Below are positions 53,224 through 62,127 of a stretch of 64,000 nucleotides of DNA, piece by piece. Both the position numbers and the translations under genes were made by a program. The stretch's first letter is position 1, and every line of letters begins with the position of its first letter. The DNA is from CAWKMN01 sp963850765 (GTDB lineage Bacteria; Chloroflexota; Anaerolineae; Aggregatilineales; Aggregatilineaceae). The notes beneath the pieces are model-generated. The model did no database searches. It was given only the letters and a program-made list of their open reading frames with translations, and was not told the DNA's origin. The stretch covers positions 992,001 to 1,056,000 of the forward strand of contig CAWKMN010000003.1 in assembly GCA_963850765.1 (NCBI GenBank), written 5' to 3'.

Positions 53224-55968
53224 ATGACAACACAAGCCAATACCCCTTCCTGGTTCTTTGTTGACGCAACAGGCACCTTCCGGCTGCACGCCCCTCAGCA
53301 CACCAGTCACCTCTACTTCCCGCTGGTGAACGAGGCCGGCATGATGTCGTCGGTCACGCCGACGCTGCACGGCGACTGCAAAACCGGGCAGAACGAGTTC
53401 CTGACTGCGCCGGTATCCGTTGAAGACCTGCATAACACCCGTTCGGCGCGTAACTTCTGGGTGAATGCGGCCGGTTATAGTCCCTGGTCCGTCACCGGCA
53501 ATTCCGCGCCGCAGATCGCGCGCGCGTTTGATGCGGACGATCCCGACGCTGTCACCCTGGAAGCGGGTCTGCTGTGGCACCAGATCACGCGCGAGAACCA
53601 TGCCCTCGGGCTGCGCGCCGAGATCATGAGCTTTGTCCCGGTGGGCAGCGATCCGGTGGAGCTGATGCGCGTCCGCCTCACCAATGTGAGCGATCGGCCG
53701 ATCGAGCTGATGGCGACCGCCGCCATCCCGATCTATGGGCGCTCGTCGGACAACCTGCGCGATCACCGGCATGTGACCTCGCTGCTGCACCGCGTCACGA
53801 TACATCCTTACGGCGTGCTCGTCTGCCCTACCCTGTCCTTTGACGAGCGCGGCCATGTCGCTAACAGCGTGGCCTACGGGGTTCTTGGAGCAACCGGCGA
53901 AGGATCTGCGCCGGTTTGTTTTTTCCCGGCGGTCGAGGACTTTATCGGAGAAGGCGGCACCTTCGAATGGCCGAAAGCGGTGGTGAGCGGCAGCGCTGCC
54001 GGCGTAACAGCGGGTTACACGCTGGACGGCTGCGAAGCGGTTGGCGCGCTGCGCTTCGCGGATGTGACGCTGGCCCCCGGCGAAATGTGCGATTATGTGC
54101 TGATCCTGGCCGTGCTGCGCGACGGCGTCGATCCCGATGACCTGATCCGCGCTTATGGCGGCACCGAGCAGTTTGAGACGGCGTTAGCCGCCTGCCAACG
54201 TCACTGGCAGGACAAGGCCGACGCTCTGACATTCGATACCGGCGATCCAACCTTCGATCGCTGGATGCGCTGGGTCGGTATCCAGCCCGTGCTGCGCCGC
54301 CTGTTCGGGAACTCGTTCCTCCCGGCGCACGACTACGGGCGGGGCGGGCGCGGCTGGCGCGATCTGTGGCAGGACTGTCTCGCGCTGCTGCTGACCGAGC
54401 CTGACGACGTGCCGAATTTGCTGTTCAGCAGTTATGCGGGCGTGCGCTTCGACGGCAGCAACGCAACGATTATCGGCGCGAAACCGGGCGAATTCCTCGC
54501 GGATCGAAACAACATCCCGCGCGTGTGGATGGATCACGGCGTCTGGCCGTACCTGACCACGCGCCTGTATATCGACCAGAGCGGCGATCTGGCGTTCCTG
54601 CTGCGCCCGCAGCACTATTTTAAAGATCTGCATATCAACCGCTGCAAGGCGCACGATACGTTATGGGCACCGGAGCAAGGGACGCAGCTACGGACTGCCG
54701 CGGGTGATCCGGCCTCCGGGTCTATTCTGGAACACATCCTGATCCAGCACCTCACGGCGTTTTTCCATGTGGGCGAGCACAACATCATCCGGCTCGAAGG
54801 GGCGGATTGGAACGATGGCATGGATATGGCGCGGCAGCGCGGCGAAAGTGTCGCGTTTACGGCGCTGTATGCCGCTAATCTGCTCGATCTCAGCCGGCTG
54901 GTGCTGGATCTTCAGCGGCTCGGTGTGACGCAGGTCGCACTGGCTGAGGAACTGCTGCTGCTGCTGGATACCCTGGGGAGTCCAGTGGATTACGATCAGG
55001 TAGACGCCAAGCTGGATCGCCTCGCCGCCTATTTTGCCGCCGGGCAGCATACGATTTCTGGCCGGACAGTACCTATCTCACTTGATGACCTCTCCAGCGA
55101 TCTCACAGCCAAAGCGAACTGGCTGTTCGAGCACCTGCGCCGCCAGGAGTGGATCGACGATCCGGCAGCGGACGGCTGGTTCAACGGCTATTACGATAAC
55201 GACGGGCAGCGCGTCGAGGGTGTTCATACGCAGGGTGTGCGGATGACGCTCACCGGGCAGGTATTCACGCTGATGGGCGGTGTCGCCAGTGACGACCAGG
55301 CCCGCGCCATCGCCCGCACTGCCGACCGATACCTGTGGGAGCCAGCCATGGGCGGCTACCGGCTCAACACCGACTTCGGGGGCGTGCGGCTCAACCTGGG
55401 GCGGTGCTTCGGATATGCCTTTGGACATAAAGAAAATGGCGCGATGTTCAGCCACATGGCGGTCATGTACGCCAACGCGCTCTACCGGCGAGGGCTGGTC
55501 CGCGAGGGCTACCGCACGCTGGACAGCCTGTACCGCCACTGCGCCGATTTTGCCACCAGCCGCATCTATCCCGGCATCCCGGAGTATATTAACCCCAGAG
55601 GACGCGGGATGTACACCTATCTGACCGGCTCGGCAAGCTGGCTGCTGCTCACGCTGGTGACGCAGGTCTTCGGTGTGCGGGGCGATCTGGGCGATCTGGT
55701 GCTCGACCCGAAGCTCATGCGCGAGCAGTTCGACTCGAACGGCAGCGCGCGGCTCCATACGCTCTTTGCCGGGCGGCGGCTGGTGATCACTTATCACAAC
55801 GCCGCGTCCCTGGATTACGGCGACTATCGGATCAGCGCGGTGACGGTTGATGGCGTACGGATGCCGGTGGATGCCGCCGGGAGCCGCGTGCTCGTGGATC
55901 GTTCTATCATCACAGCGCTCGGCCCCGACGATCAACATGAGATTGTTGTTGAGCTTACCAAAGGATAA
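53224..55968 (+). CDS. GH94-type glycoside phosphorylase (cellobiose phosphorylase-like)
   Basis: A 914-aa enzyme of the GH94 build. The N-terminal beta-sandwich (about 1-310) is followed by an (alpha/alpha)6 barrel. The barrel starts near WMRWVGIQPVLRRLFGNSFLPAHDYGRGGRGWRDLWQD and carries the GADWNDGMDMA motif near residue 527, whose Asp is the general acid of the family. VWMDHGVWPY and the late GIPEYINPRGRGMYTYLTGSASWL are also conserved. Such cytosolic enzymes split a beta-linked disaccharide with phosphate into alpha-glucose-1-phosphate and a sugar. The exact linkage is not set by the sequence. It is the first gene after the operator and is followed at 6 bases by a cupin gene. Confidence 0.88.
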   Translation: MTTQANTPSWFFVDATGTFRLHAPQHTSHLYFPLVNEAGMMSSVTPTLHGDCKTGQNEFLTAPVSVEDLHNTRSARNFWVNAAGYSPWSVTGNSAPQIARAFDADDPDAVTLEAGLLWHQITRENHALGLRAEIMSFVPVGSDPVELMRVRLTNVSDRPIELMATAAIPIYGRSSDNLRDHRHVTSLLHRVTIHPYGVLVCPTLSFDERGHVANSVAYGVLGATGEGSAPVCFFPAVEDFIGEGGTFEWPKAVVSGSAAGVTAGYTLDGCEAVGALRFADVTLAPGEMCDYVLILAVLRDGVDPDDLIRAYGGTEQFETALAACQRHWQDKADALTFDTGDPTFDRWMRWVGIQPVLRRLFGNSFLPAHDYGRGGRGWRDLWQDCLALLLTEPDDVPNLLFSSYAGVRFDGSNATIIGAKPGEFLADRNNIPRVWMDHGVWPYLTTRLYIDQSGDLAFLLRPQHYFKDLHINRCKAHDTLWAPEQGTQLRTAAGDPASGSILEHILIQHLTAFFHVGEHNIIRLEGADWNDGMDMARQRGESVAFTALYAANLLDLSRLVLDLQRLGVTQVALAEELLLLLDTLGSPVDYDQVDAKLDRLAAYFAAGQHTISGRTVPISLDDLSSDLTAKANWLFEHLRRQEWIDDPAADGWFNGYYDNDGQRVEGVHTQGVRMTLTGQVFTLMGGVASDDQARAIARTADRYLWEPAMGGYRLNTDFGGVRLNLGRCFGYAFGHKENGAMFSHMAVMYANALYRRGLVREGYRTLDSLYRHCADFATSRIYPGIPEYINPRGRGMYTYLTGSASWLLLTLVTQVFGVRGDLGDLVLDPKLMREQFDSNGSARLHTLFAGRRLVITYHNAASLDYGDYRISAVTVDGVRMPVDAAGSRVLVDRSIITALGPDDQHEIVVELTKG

Positions 55969-55974
55969 AAAATT

Positions 55975-56400
55975 ATGAGCATCAGCGAATCCCTTTTGGA
56001 AATCCGCAGTTACGACGGGATCGGTTATCAGCCGCTGGTCGATTATGGGCACTGGCGCGTGGCCGTGCTCCGCTACCATCCCGAACTGGAGCCAGACGCC
56101 ATCGCCACCATGCAGCGCCATAACGAGACGGATGAGGTTTTTGTGCTGCTGACCGGCCGCTGCATCCTCTTTCTGGGATCGGGGCAAGACCGGGTCGAGA
56201 GCATCCACGCGCAGGATATGGAACCGCTCAAGCTCTACAACGTCAAGCGCAGCGCGTGGCACACGCACACCCTCGGCCACGACGCGACTGTGCTGATCGT
56301 GGAAAACGTCGATACCGTGGTCGAGAACTCGCCGGTTGTCGGCTTGCAGCCGGATCATCGGGCCGACATCGTCCGGCTGACCCGGCAGTTGTGGGGCTGA
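55975..56400 (+). CDS. Small cupin-domain protein in the phosphorylase operon
   Basis: The 141-aa protein is a single cupin barrel. RHNETDEVFVLLTGRCILFL is motif 1-like (the usual His-x-His is reduced to R-H-N, but the E-V-F-V-L-L-x-G core is clear), and KRSAWHTHTLGHDATVLIVEN supplies two His residues as motif 2. Metal binding is possible but altered. It lies 6 bases after the GH94-type gene and 1 base before the next phosphorylase-like gene, so all three are translationally linked. A role on a sugar or sugar phosphate released by the phosphorylases is likely, but no reaction can be named. Confidence 0.75.
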   Translation: MSISESLLEIRSYDGIGYQPLVDYGHWRVAVLRYHPELEPDAIATMQRHNETDEVFVLLTGRCILFLGSGQDRVESIHAQDMEPLKLYNVKRSAWHTHTLGHDATVLIVENVDTVVENSPVVGLQPDHRADIVRLTRQLWG

Positions 56401-56401
56401 T

Positions 56402-59400
56402 ATGCCGTCCCATGCCAGCTTTGATGACTCCGGGCGGTTCATAATCGACGATTATCTCCATACACCCCCGTTTGCCAGCTTCTTGCCCGGCATCGCGGGG
56501 CCGCTGGGGATTCCGTTGTGGGTGTTTTATGTCAACCGGGGCCAGGCCGTCGCGGCGTTTGGTGTGGAGAGCAAAGATACGCCCATCACCGAATTCCTGC
56601 CCGCCAACAAAGCCTACCAGAGCGTCAGCTATACGGGCTTCCGCACGTTCATTAAAATCCGGGGCGCAGTCTATGAGCCGTTCGGGGCGCACGCCGAGCC
56701 CCACGCGCAGCAGCGGATGATGATCGGGGCGAACGAATTCGAGATCGAGGAAATATCCGACGAACACCAGCTTCAGGTGAATGTCCTCTATTTCACGCTG
56801 ACTAACGAGCCGCTGGGCGGACTGGTCCGGCAGGTGAGCATCACCAACCGGGGCGCGCAGTCTGTCGATCTGGAAGTGCTCGACGGGCTGCCGGTCATCA
56901 TCCCGTTTGGCATGAACAACGACCTGCTCAAGAATCTGGCGCGGACCGCCGAAGCCTGGATGGGGGTCTTCAATCTGGACGACAACATTCCGTTTTACCG
57001 GCTGCGGTCGAGCATGGTGGACAAAGTCGAGGTCGAGGGATACGAAGCTGGACATTTTTACACCACCTTCACGGCCGATAAGCGTCTTCCCGCCATCGTC
57101 GATCCGGCGCGAGTCTTCGGGCACAACACCAGCCTCAGCCGCCCGGATGAATTCCTGAAGCGCCCCGTACACGAATTGAGCGCCGCCGGGCAGATTGTGG
57201 TCGGCAAGACGCCCTGCGGCTTTTTCGGCACGGATGAGACGCTGGCACCCGGCAGCACGCTCACCCTGTACGGCATCATCGGCCACGCGGCGAGCCTGGA
57301 ACTGGTCCGCCGGGAAGTGCCGCGTCTCGCCCACCCGGACACGATCCACGCGCAGCGGCGCGCGGCGTCAGCACTGGTCGAGGAACTGACCGATCATGTC
57401 GCCGTCCGAACCAGTGAACCGCTCTTTGACGCCTACACGCGCCAGACCTTTCTGGATAACGTGCTGCGCGGCGGCTGGCCGGTCCTGCTGGGCGATCCCA
57501 ATACGCCCATTGTGCAGCATATCTACTCGCGCAAGCACGGCGATCTGGAACGTGATTACAACGCCTTTTATCTCGCGCCGGAATTTTACTCACAGGGCAA
57601 TGGCAATTACCGCGACGTGAACCAGAACCGCCGCGAGGATGTCTGGCTGAACCCGCGCATCGGAGACACCAACATCGTCACGTTCATGAATCTGATCCAG
57701 GCGGACGGCTACAACCCGCTGGTGATTCTCGGCAATCGCTTCACCGTTTCACCGGAACACCGGGCAGATGTCCTGGCTCTGGTCGATCATCCTGCCGCGC
57801 TGGAATCTTTCCTGACTGCGCCGTTCACGCCCGGCGGTCTGCTCAAGCAGGTCGCGCTGACCGGAGCGGGACTGCGTATTTCGCCCGAAGATTTCCTCAA
57901 CCGGGTCTTGAGCAAGGCTCAGGCGCAGTTTGAAGCAGTCTACGGCGAGGGCTACTGGATCGACCACTGGACGTATAACCTGGATCTGATCGACAACTAC
58001 CTCGCGATTTACCCGGACCGCCAGCATGACCTGCTGTTCGGCCGGGCGGATTACACGTTTTACGAGAGCGCCGCGATCGTCAACCCGCGCCGCGACAAGA
58101 CGTGGCTGGTCAATGGGCGGGTGCGGCAGCTTCACGCCATCCGGCGGGATCCCGAAAAGGCCGCGCTGATCGAATCCCGCCGTGACCGCCCGAACGTCAT
58201 GCGGTCCGGTCATGGAAAGGGTGAGATTTACACCGCTACTCTGTTCGAGAAACTGCTCTGTCTGGCGCTGATCAAGTTCGCCACGCTCGATCCACTGGGC
58301 ATGGGAATCGAGATGGAGGCGGAGCGGCCCGGTTGGTACGATGCGCTCAACGGCCTGCCGGGGCTGTTCGGCTCGTCCATGCCCGAAACCTATGAGCTGG
58401 CGCGCCTGCTGGACTTTTTGCGCGGCGCTCTCTCCTGGCCGGATACACCGGCCAACGTTACCCTGCCCGCCGAGATGGACGATCTGCGGCATGCCGTGCT
58501 GGCTGCCCTGGATGACTACGACCGCAGTCCCGACGATTACCGCTATTGGGATGCCGTCAGCACCGCGCGCGAAACCTACCGCGAGTTGATTCGGCTGGGC
58601 TTTGACGGTGAGACATGGGCGCTGGCGGCGGCAGAATGTGATGCGGCTCTGGCCCGGTTCCAGCGGAAAGTGCAAGCCGGGATCGAGCGGGCGCTCGACA
58701 TGAACGGCGGTCTGCCGCCCACCTATTTCGTCTGCCACGCCGAGGAATATGAACGGCTGGACGGCGGCACGGACGAGCGCTGCCCGGTGCGGATCACGCG
58801 GTTCGCGCCGGAAGTACTGCCCCTGTTCCTCGAAGGGCCGGTGCGCGCCCTGAAGATCACCGGGGATGACATGCGCGCCCGGCAGCTTCACGCGCGTGTC
58901 AGAGCCAGCGAACTGTACGACCGCACGCTAAAGATGTACAAGGTGAACACCTCGCTCGACGGCCAGCCTCCGGATATTGGCCGGGCGCGCGCTTTCCCGC
59001 CGGGTTGGCTGGAAAACGAGTCGATCTGGCTGCACATGGAATACAAATACCTGCTGGCGCTGCTCGACGCGGGGCTGATCCGCGAGTTTTACGAAGATTT
59101 CCGCGACGTGCTGATACCGTTCCAGGACCCGGCACGCTACGGCCGGAGTCCGCTGGAGAACTCGTCGTTCATCGCCAGCAGCGCCCACCCGGATCCCTCG
59201 CTGCATGGGCGCGGCTTCGTGGCACGGCTGAGCGGATCGACGGCCGAGTTTCTCAGCATCCTGCACCGGATGATGGCCGGCAAAACACCGTTCAGCGTGC
59301 GCGATGGGCAGCTTTGCCTATCGTTCCAACCGGCGCTGCCCGGCTGGCTATTTGACGCTGATAACACCGTGCGGTTCACCTTCCTGGGGAACACCAGTGT

Positions 59401-59581
59401 GATCTATCACAACCCGGCGCGGCGCGATACCTTCGGCGATCCACCGGCGATACCGGGCCACAGCACGCTGGAAACACACGACGGACGCACCATCGAGCAG
59501 GACGGTCCTGTGATCGGCGCTCCTTATGCCGCGATGGTGCGGGATGGCCTCGTCAGGAGCATCACAATCACCCTCACGTGA
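56402..59581 (+). CDS. Long phosphorylase-like enzyme (GH94/oligoglucan phosphorylase group)
   Basis: The 1059-aa protein is about 150 residues longer than its partner and has the same general plan: an N-terminal beta-sandwich (PLWVFYVNRGQAVAAFG, TGFRTFIKIRG) and a helical barrel (GYWIDHWTYNLDLIDNYL; RSGHGKGEIYTATLFEKLL). The classical DWNDG motif is absent; instead RPGWYDALNGLPGLFGSS near residue 645 offers an Asp in a W-x-D-x-x-N-G setting. This fits the long GH94 subfamily that includes 1,2-beta-oligoglucan phosphorylases (about 1100 aa), or the related GH149/GH161 families. The gene starts ATG 1 base after the cupin stop. It probably phosphorolyses beta-gluco-oligosaccharides in the cytosol. 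Confidence 0.72.
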   Translation: MPSHASFDDSGRFIIDDYLHTPPFASFLPGIAGPLGIPLWVFYVNRGQAVAAFGVESKDTPITEFLPANKAYQSVSYTGFRTFIKIRGAVYEPFGAHAEPHAQQRMMIGANEFEIEEISDEHQLQVNVLYFTLTNEPLGGLVRQVSITNRGAQSVDLEVLDGLPVIIPFGMNNDLLKNLARTAEAWMGVFNLDDNIPFYRLRSSMVDKVEVEGYEAGHFYTTFTADKRLPAIVDPARVFGHNTSLSRPDEFLKRPVHELSAAGQIVVGKTPCGFFGTDETLAPGSTLTLYGIIGHAASLELVRREVPRLAHPDTIHAQRRAASALVEELTDHVAVRTSEPLFDAYTRQTFLDNVLRGGWPVLLGDPNTPIVQHIYSRKHGDLERDYNAFYLAPEFYSQGNGNYRDVNQNRREDVWLNPRIGDTNIVTFMNLIQADGYNPLVILGNRFTVSPEHRADVLALVDHPAALESFLTAPFTPGGLLKQVALTGAGLRISPEDFLNRVLSKAQAQFEAVYGEGYWIDHWTYNLDLIDNYLAIYPDRQHDLLFGRADYTFYESAAIVNPRRDKTWLVNGRVRQLHAIRRDPEKAALIESRRDRPNVMRSGHGKGEIYTATLFEKLLCLALIKFATLDPLGMGIEMEAERPGWYDALNGLPGLFGSSMPETYELARLLDFLRGALSWPDTPANVTLPAEMDDLRHAVLAALDDYDRSPDDYRYWDAVSTARETYRELIRLGFDGETWALAAAECDAALARFQRKVQAGIERALDMNGGLPPTYFVCHAEEYERLDGGTDERCPVRITRFAPEVLPLFLEGPVRALKITGDDMRARQLHARVRASELYDRTLKMYKVNTSLDGQPPDIGRARAFPPGWLENESIWLHMEYKYLLALLDAGLIREFYEDFRDVLIPFQDPARYGRSPLENSSFIASSAHPDPSLHGRGFVARLSGSTAEFLSILHRMMAGKTPFSVRDGQLCLSFQPALPGWLFDADNTVRFTFLGNTSVIYHNPARRDTFGDPPAIPGHSTLETHDGRTIEQDGPVIGAPYAAMVRDGLVRSITITLT

Positions 59582-59908
59582 TCCACAGCGGGGCGCTTGG
59601 AATCCAATTACCGTTATGGTACGATCTTGAGCGCCCCAATTTCGTGCAATTTTGAACCAAAGCGCTCCCTTGTCGATAAGGTAATCAGGAAAACACTGTC
59701 CAGGACGCAGGTCACGCCGAAACGAGGCCAGACATCACTTTTGTGGACATTCGCCGCGCGTTATGCTTGGATGGTTTTTTTATTGCGGCCCGGTCATAAT
59801 CGGCGTCAATTAGACAAAAACAGGAATCCATTTTGCAGGGTTTGCAGCTTTTATGATCGGTCACTCTCGACGCTTAAGCCGCGAGACGTGACCAAGGAGA
59901 GATAACTT
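59582..59908 (+). other. AT-richer intergenic region upstream of the ABC transporter genes
   Basis: These 327 bases are clearly lower in GC than the flanking genes. There is a TATGAT (59852-59857) but no well-spaced -35, and AAGGAGAG just before the TTG start of the ABC gene. An ORF of 102 codons here has no recognisable protein pattern and is not called. A leader or a second promoter for the transporter genes is likely, but no conserved RNA motif was recognised. Confidence 0.5.
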
Positions 59909-60916
59909 TTGACCATCTTGATGGAGGTCAAGAACCTCAAAACCAGGTTCCACACGGAGGAAGGCACCGTCCACGCCGTCAACGGGATCTCCTATACGCT
60001 CCATGAAGGGGAGACGCTGGGCGTGGTAGGCGAAAGCGGCTGCGGCAAGAGTGTGCATGCGCTCTCGATTATGGGCCTGATCCCTCAGCCGCCGGGCAAG
60101 GTCCAGGGTGAAGTATTCTTCCGCGGGCGCGATCTGCTCAAGCTGTCCAAGAATCAGCAGCGCCTGGTGCGCGGGGCAGAGATTGCGATGGTCTTCCAGG
60201 ACCCGATGACATCCCTCAACCCGGTGCTGACGGTGGGCCGCCAGATTACCGAGGCGCTCAGGCTGCACCTGGGGATGGATAACGAGCAGGCCCGCGCGCG
60301 CGCCGCCGAACTGCTGTCGATGGTGGGCATCCCATCAGCCAGAGATCGTCTCGACGACTACCCGCACCAGTTCTCCGGCGGGATGCGCCAGCGCGTGATG
60401 ATCGCGATCGGCCTCTCGTGTAACCCGCAGCTTTTGATCGCGGACGAGCCTACCACCGCGCTGGATGTGACGATCCAGGCGCAGATTTTGGATCTCGTGC
60501 GCCGCCTGCGGGATAAGATCGGCATGGCGATGATCTGGATCTCGCATGACCTGGGTGTGGTGGCCGGCCTGGCCGACACCGTGCAGGTGATGTACGCCGG
60601 CTATATCGTCGAGCGCGGCACCGCCAAGGATGTCTACGGCGATTCGCGCCACCCGTACACCATCGGCCTGCTCGGCTCGCTGCCGCGTCTGGATCGCAGG
60701 GGCATCAAGCTCTTCTCGATTGAAGGCTCACCGCCCGATATGCGCTATCTTCCGCAAGGCTGCCCGTTTGCGGTGCGCTGCCCGTGGGCGCGCGAAATCT
60801 GTATTCAGGAGAATCCTCTCCTGCGGCCTGTGCCGGATGGTCCTGCCGACCATGTGATTGCCTGCCATGTGAATGTCCGTGAAGAAGAAGGTGGTTATGA
60901 GCAGCAACGTGCCTGA
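59909..60916 (+). CDS. Opp/Dpp-type ABC transporter ATPase (D subunit)
   Basis: This is a 335-aa ATPase of the oligopeptide/dipeptide (also oligosaccharide) ABC importer class. Walker A is GVVGESGCGKSV, the signature is QFSGGMRQRVMIAIGLS, Walker B is LLIADEPTTALD, and the switch His is in WISHDLGV. The C-terminal oligo-binding extension ends C-P-F-A-V-R-C-P-W-A, the Cys pattern of the family. The TTG start at 59909 lies 9 bases after AAGGAGAG; an ATG at 59921 is the alternative. It overlaps the next ATPase start by 20 bases. Confidence 0.93.
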   Translation: MTILMEVKNLKTRFHTEEGTVHAVNGISYTLHEGETLGVVGESGCGKSVHALSIMGLIPQPPGKVQGEVFFRGRDLLKLSKNQQRLVRGAEIAMVFQDPMTSLNPVLTVGRQITEALRLHLGMDNEQARARAAELLSMVGIPSARDRLDDYPHQFSGGMRQRVMIAIGLSCNPQLLIADEPTTALDVTIQAQILDLVRRLRDKIGMAMIWISHDLGVVAGLADTVQVMYAGYIVERGTAKDVYGDSRHPYTIGLLGSLPRLDRRGIKLFSIEGSPPDMRYLPQGCPFAVRCPWAREICIQENPLLRPVPDGPADHVIACHVNVREEEGGYEQQRA

Positions 60917-61941
60917 AACCCGAACCCAAACATCAGCAGCCGCCCGGTATCGGGCGGCCGGATGGTCGCCGTGTTCTGGTTGAAGTTCGCAACCTGAAAA
61001 AACACTTCCCCATCCGGTCGGGTATTTTGTTCCAGCGCGAAGTCGCCGCGGTCAAGGCCGTGGACGGCGTGTCGTTTGATATTTATGAGGGTGAAACGCT
61101 GGGATTGGTGGGCGAAAGCGGCTGCGGCAAATCCACCACGGGACGCACCATTCTGCAGCTCTATCGGGCCACGACGGGCACGGTGACGTTCGAAGGTCAG
61201 GAGCTTACGACCCTGAAGGGCGAAGCCCTGCGCAAAATGCGCCGCAAGATGCAGATGGTCTTCCAGGACCCCTATGCCTCGCTGAACCCGCGTATGTCGG
61301 TGGGCCGCATCGTGGCTGAGCCGCTGGTGGTTCACAACATCGGCACCAAAAAAGAGCGCGAAGAACGGGTCGCCAATCTGCTCGAAATGGTGGGCCTCAA
61401 CCCCTATTTTGTGCGCCGCTATCCGCACGAGTTCTCTGGCGGCCAGCGCCAGCGAATCGGACTGGCACGCTCGCTGGCGCTCAACCCGAACTTCATCGTG
61501 GCCGATGAGCCGATCTCCGCGCTGGACGTGTCGATCCAGGCCCAGGTAGTGAACCTGCTCGAAAAACTCCAATCTGAACTGGGGCTGACGTACCTGTTCA
61601 TCGCCCACGACCTGAGCATGGTCCGCCACCTGTGCGACCGTGTCGCGGTGATGTACCTGGGGAAAATTGTCGAGATCGCGGAAAGCGAGGAACTCTACAC
61701 CAACCCGCTGCATCCTTATACGCAGGCGCTGCTGTCGGCTGTTCCCGTACCCGACCCGGTCGTGGAAGAGAAACGGCAGCGTATCATCCTCAAAGGTGAT
61801 GTGCCCAGCCCGATCAATCCGCCGAAGGGCTGCAATTTCAACACGCGCTGTCCCGTGTCAGTCGATGTGTGCTTTGACCAGGACCCTGAGCTTGCTGAGG
61901 TGCTGCCCGCGCATTGGGTGGCGTGTCACCGAGTTGTCTGA
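60897..61941 (+). CDS. Opp/Dpp-type ABC transporter ATPase (F subunit, one frameshift)
   Basis: Correcting one inserted A near 60930 gives 347 aa starting at the ATG at 60897, inside the end of the upstream gene. Motifs are LGLVGESGCGKST (Walker A), EFSGGQRQRIGLAR (signature), FIVADEPISALDV (Walker B) and LFIAHDLSMV (switch His), and it ends with the Cys-containing GCNFNTRCPVSVDVC of Opp ATPases. The first ATG inside the unbroken part is at 61027, but that would lose the first strand. It pairs with the D subunit to drive import. Confidence 0.93.
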
Positions 61942-62127
61942 TGGATGTCTTCGTGCCGGGGCGGACCGAGGCTGTCCGCCCCTGGTCAGCACGCCCCAGT
62001 TTCGAGTGAAACAACCATGCCGGCCGGGTTAATCCGAGAGAAGGCGTCAGTGGGACCACAACTGGAACGCGTGCGTCTGATTTGTGCTCGGCTCAGTCTG
62101 TCAGCGGGCATCTAAGGAGTTTGAAGC

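Noticed and set aside
59597..59905. 102-codon open frame upstream of the ABC genes
   Set aside because: Lower-GC, no recognisable domain, no good ribosome site, and it overlaps the likely leader of the transporter gene.
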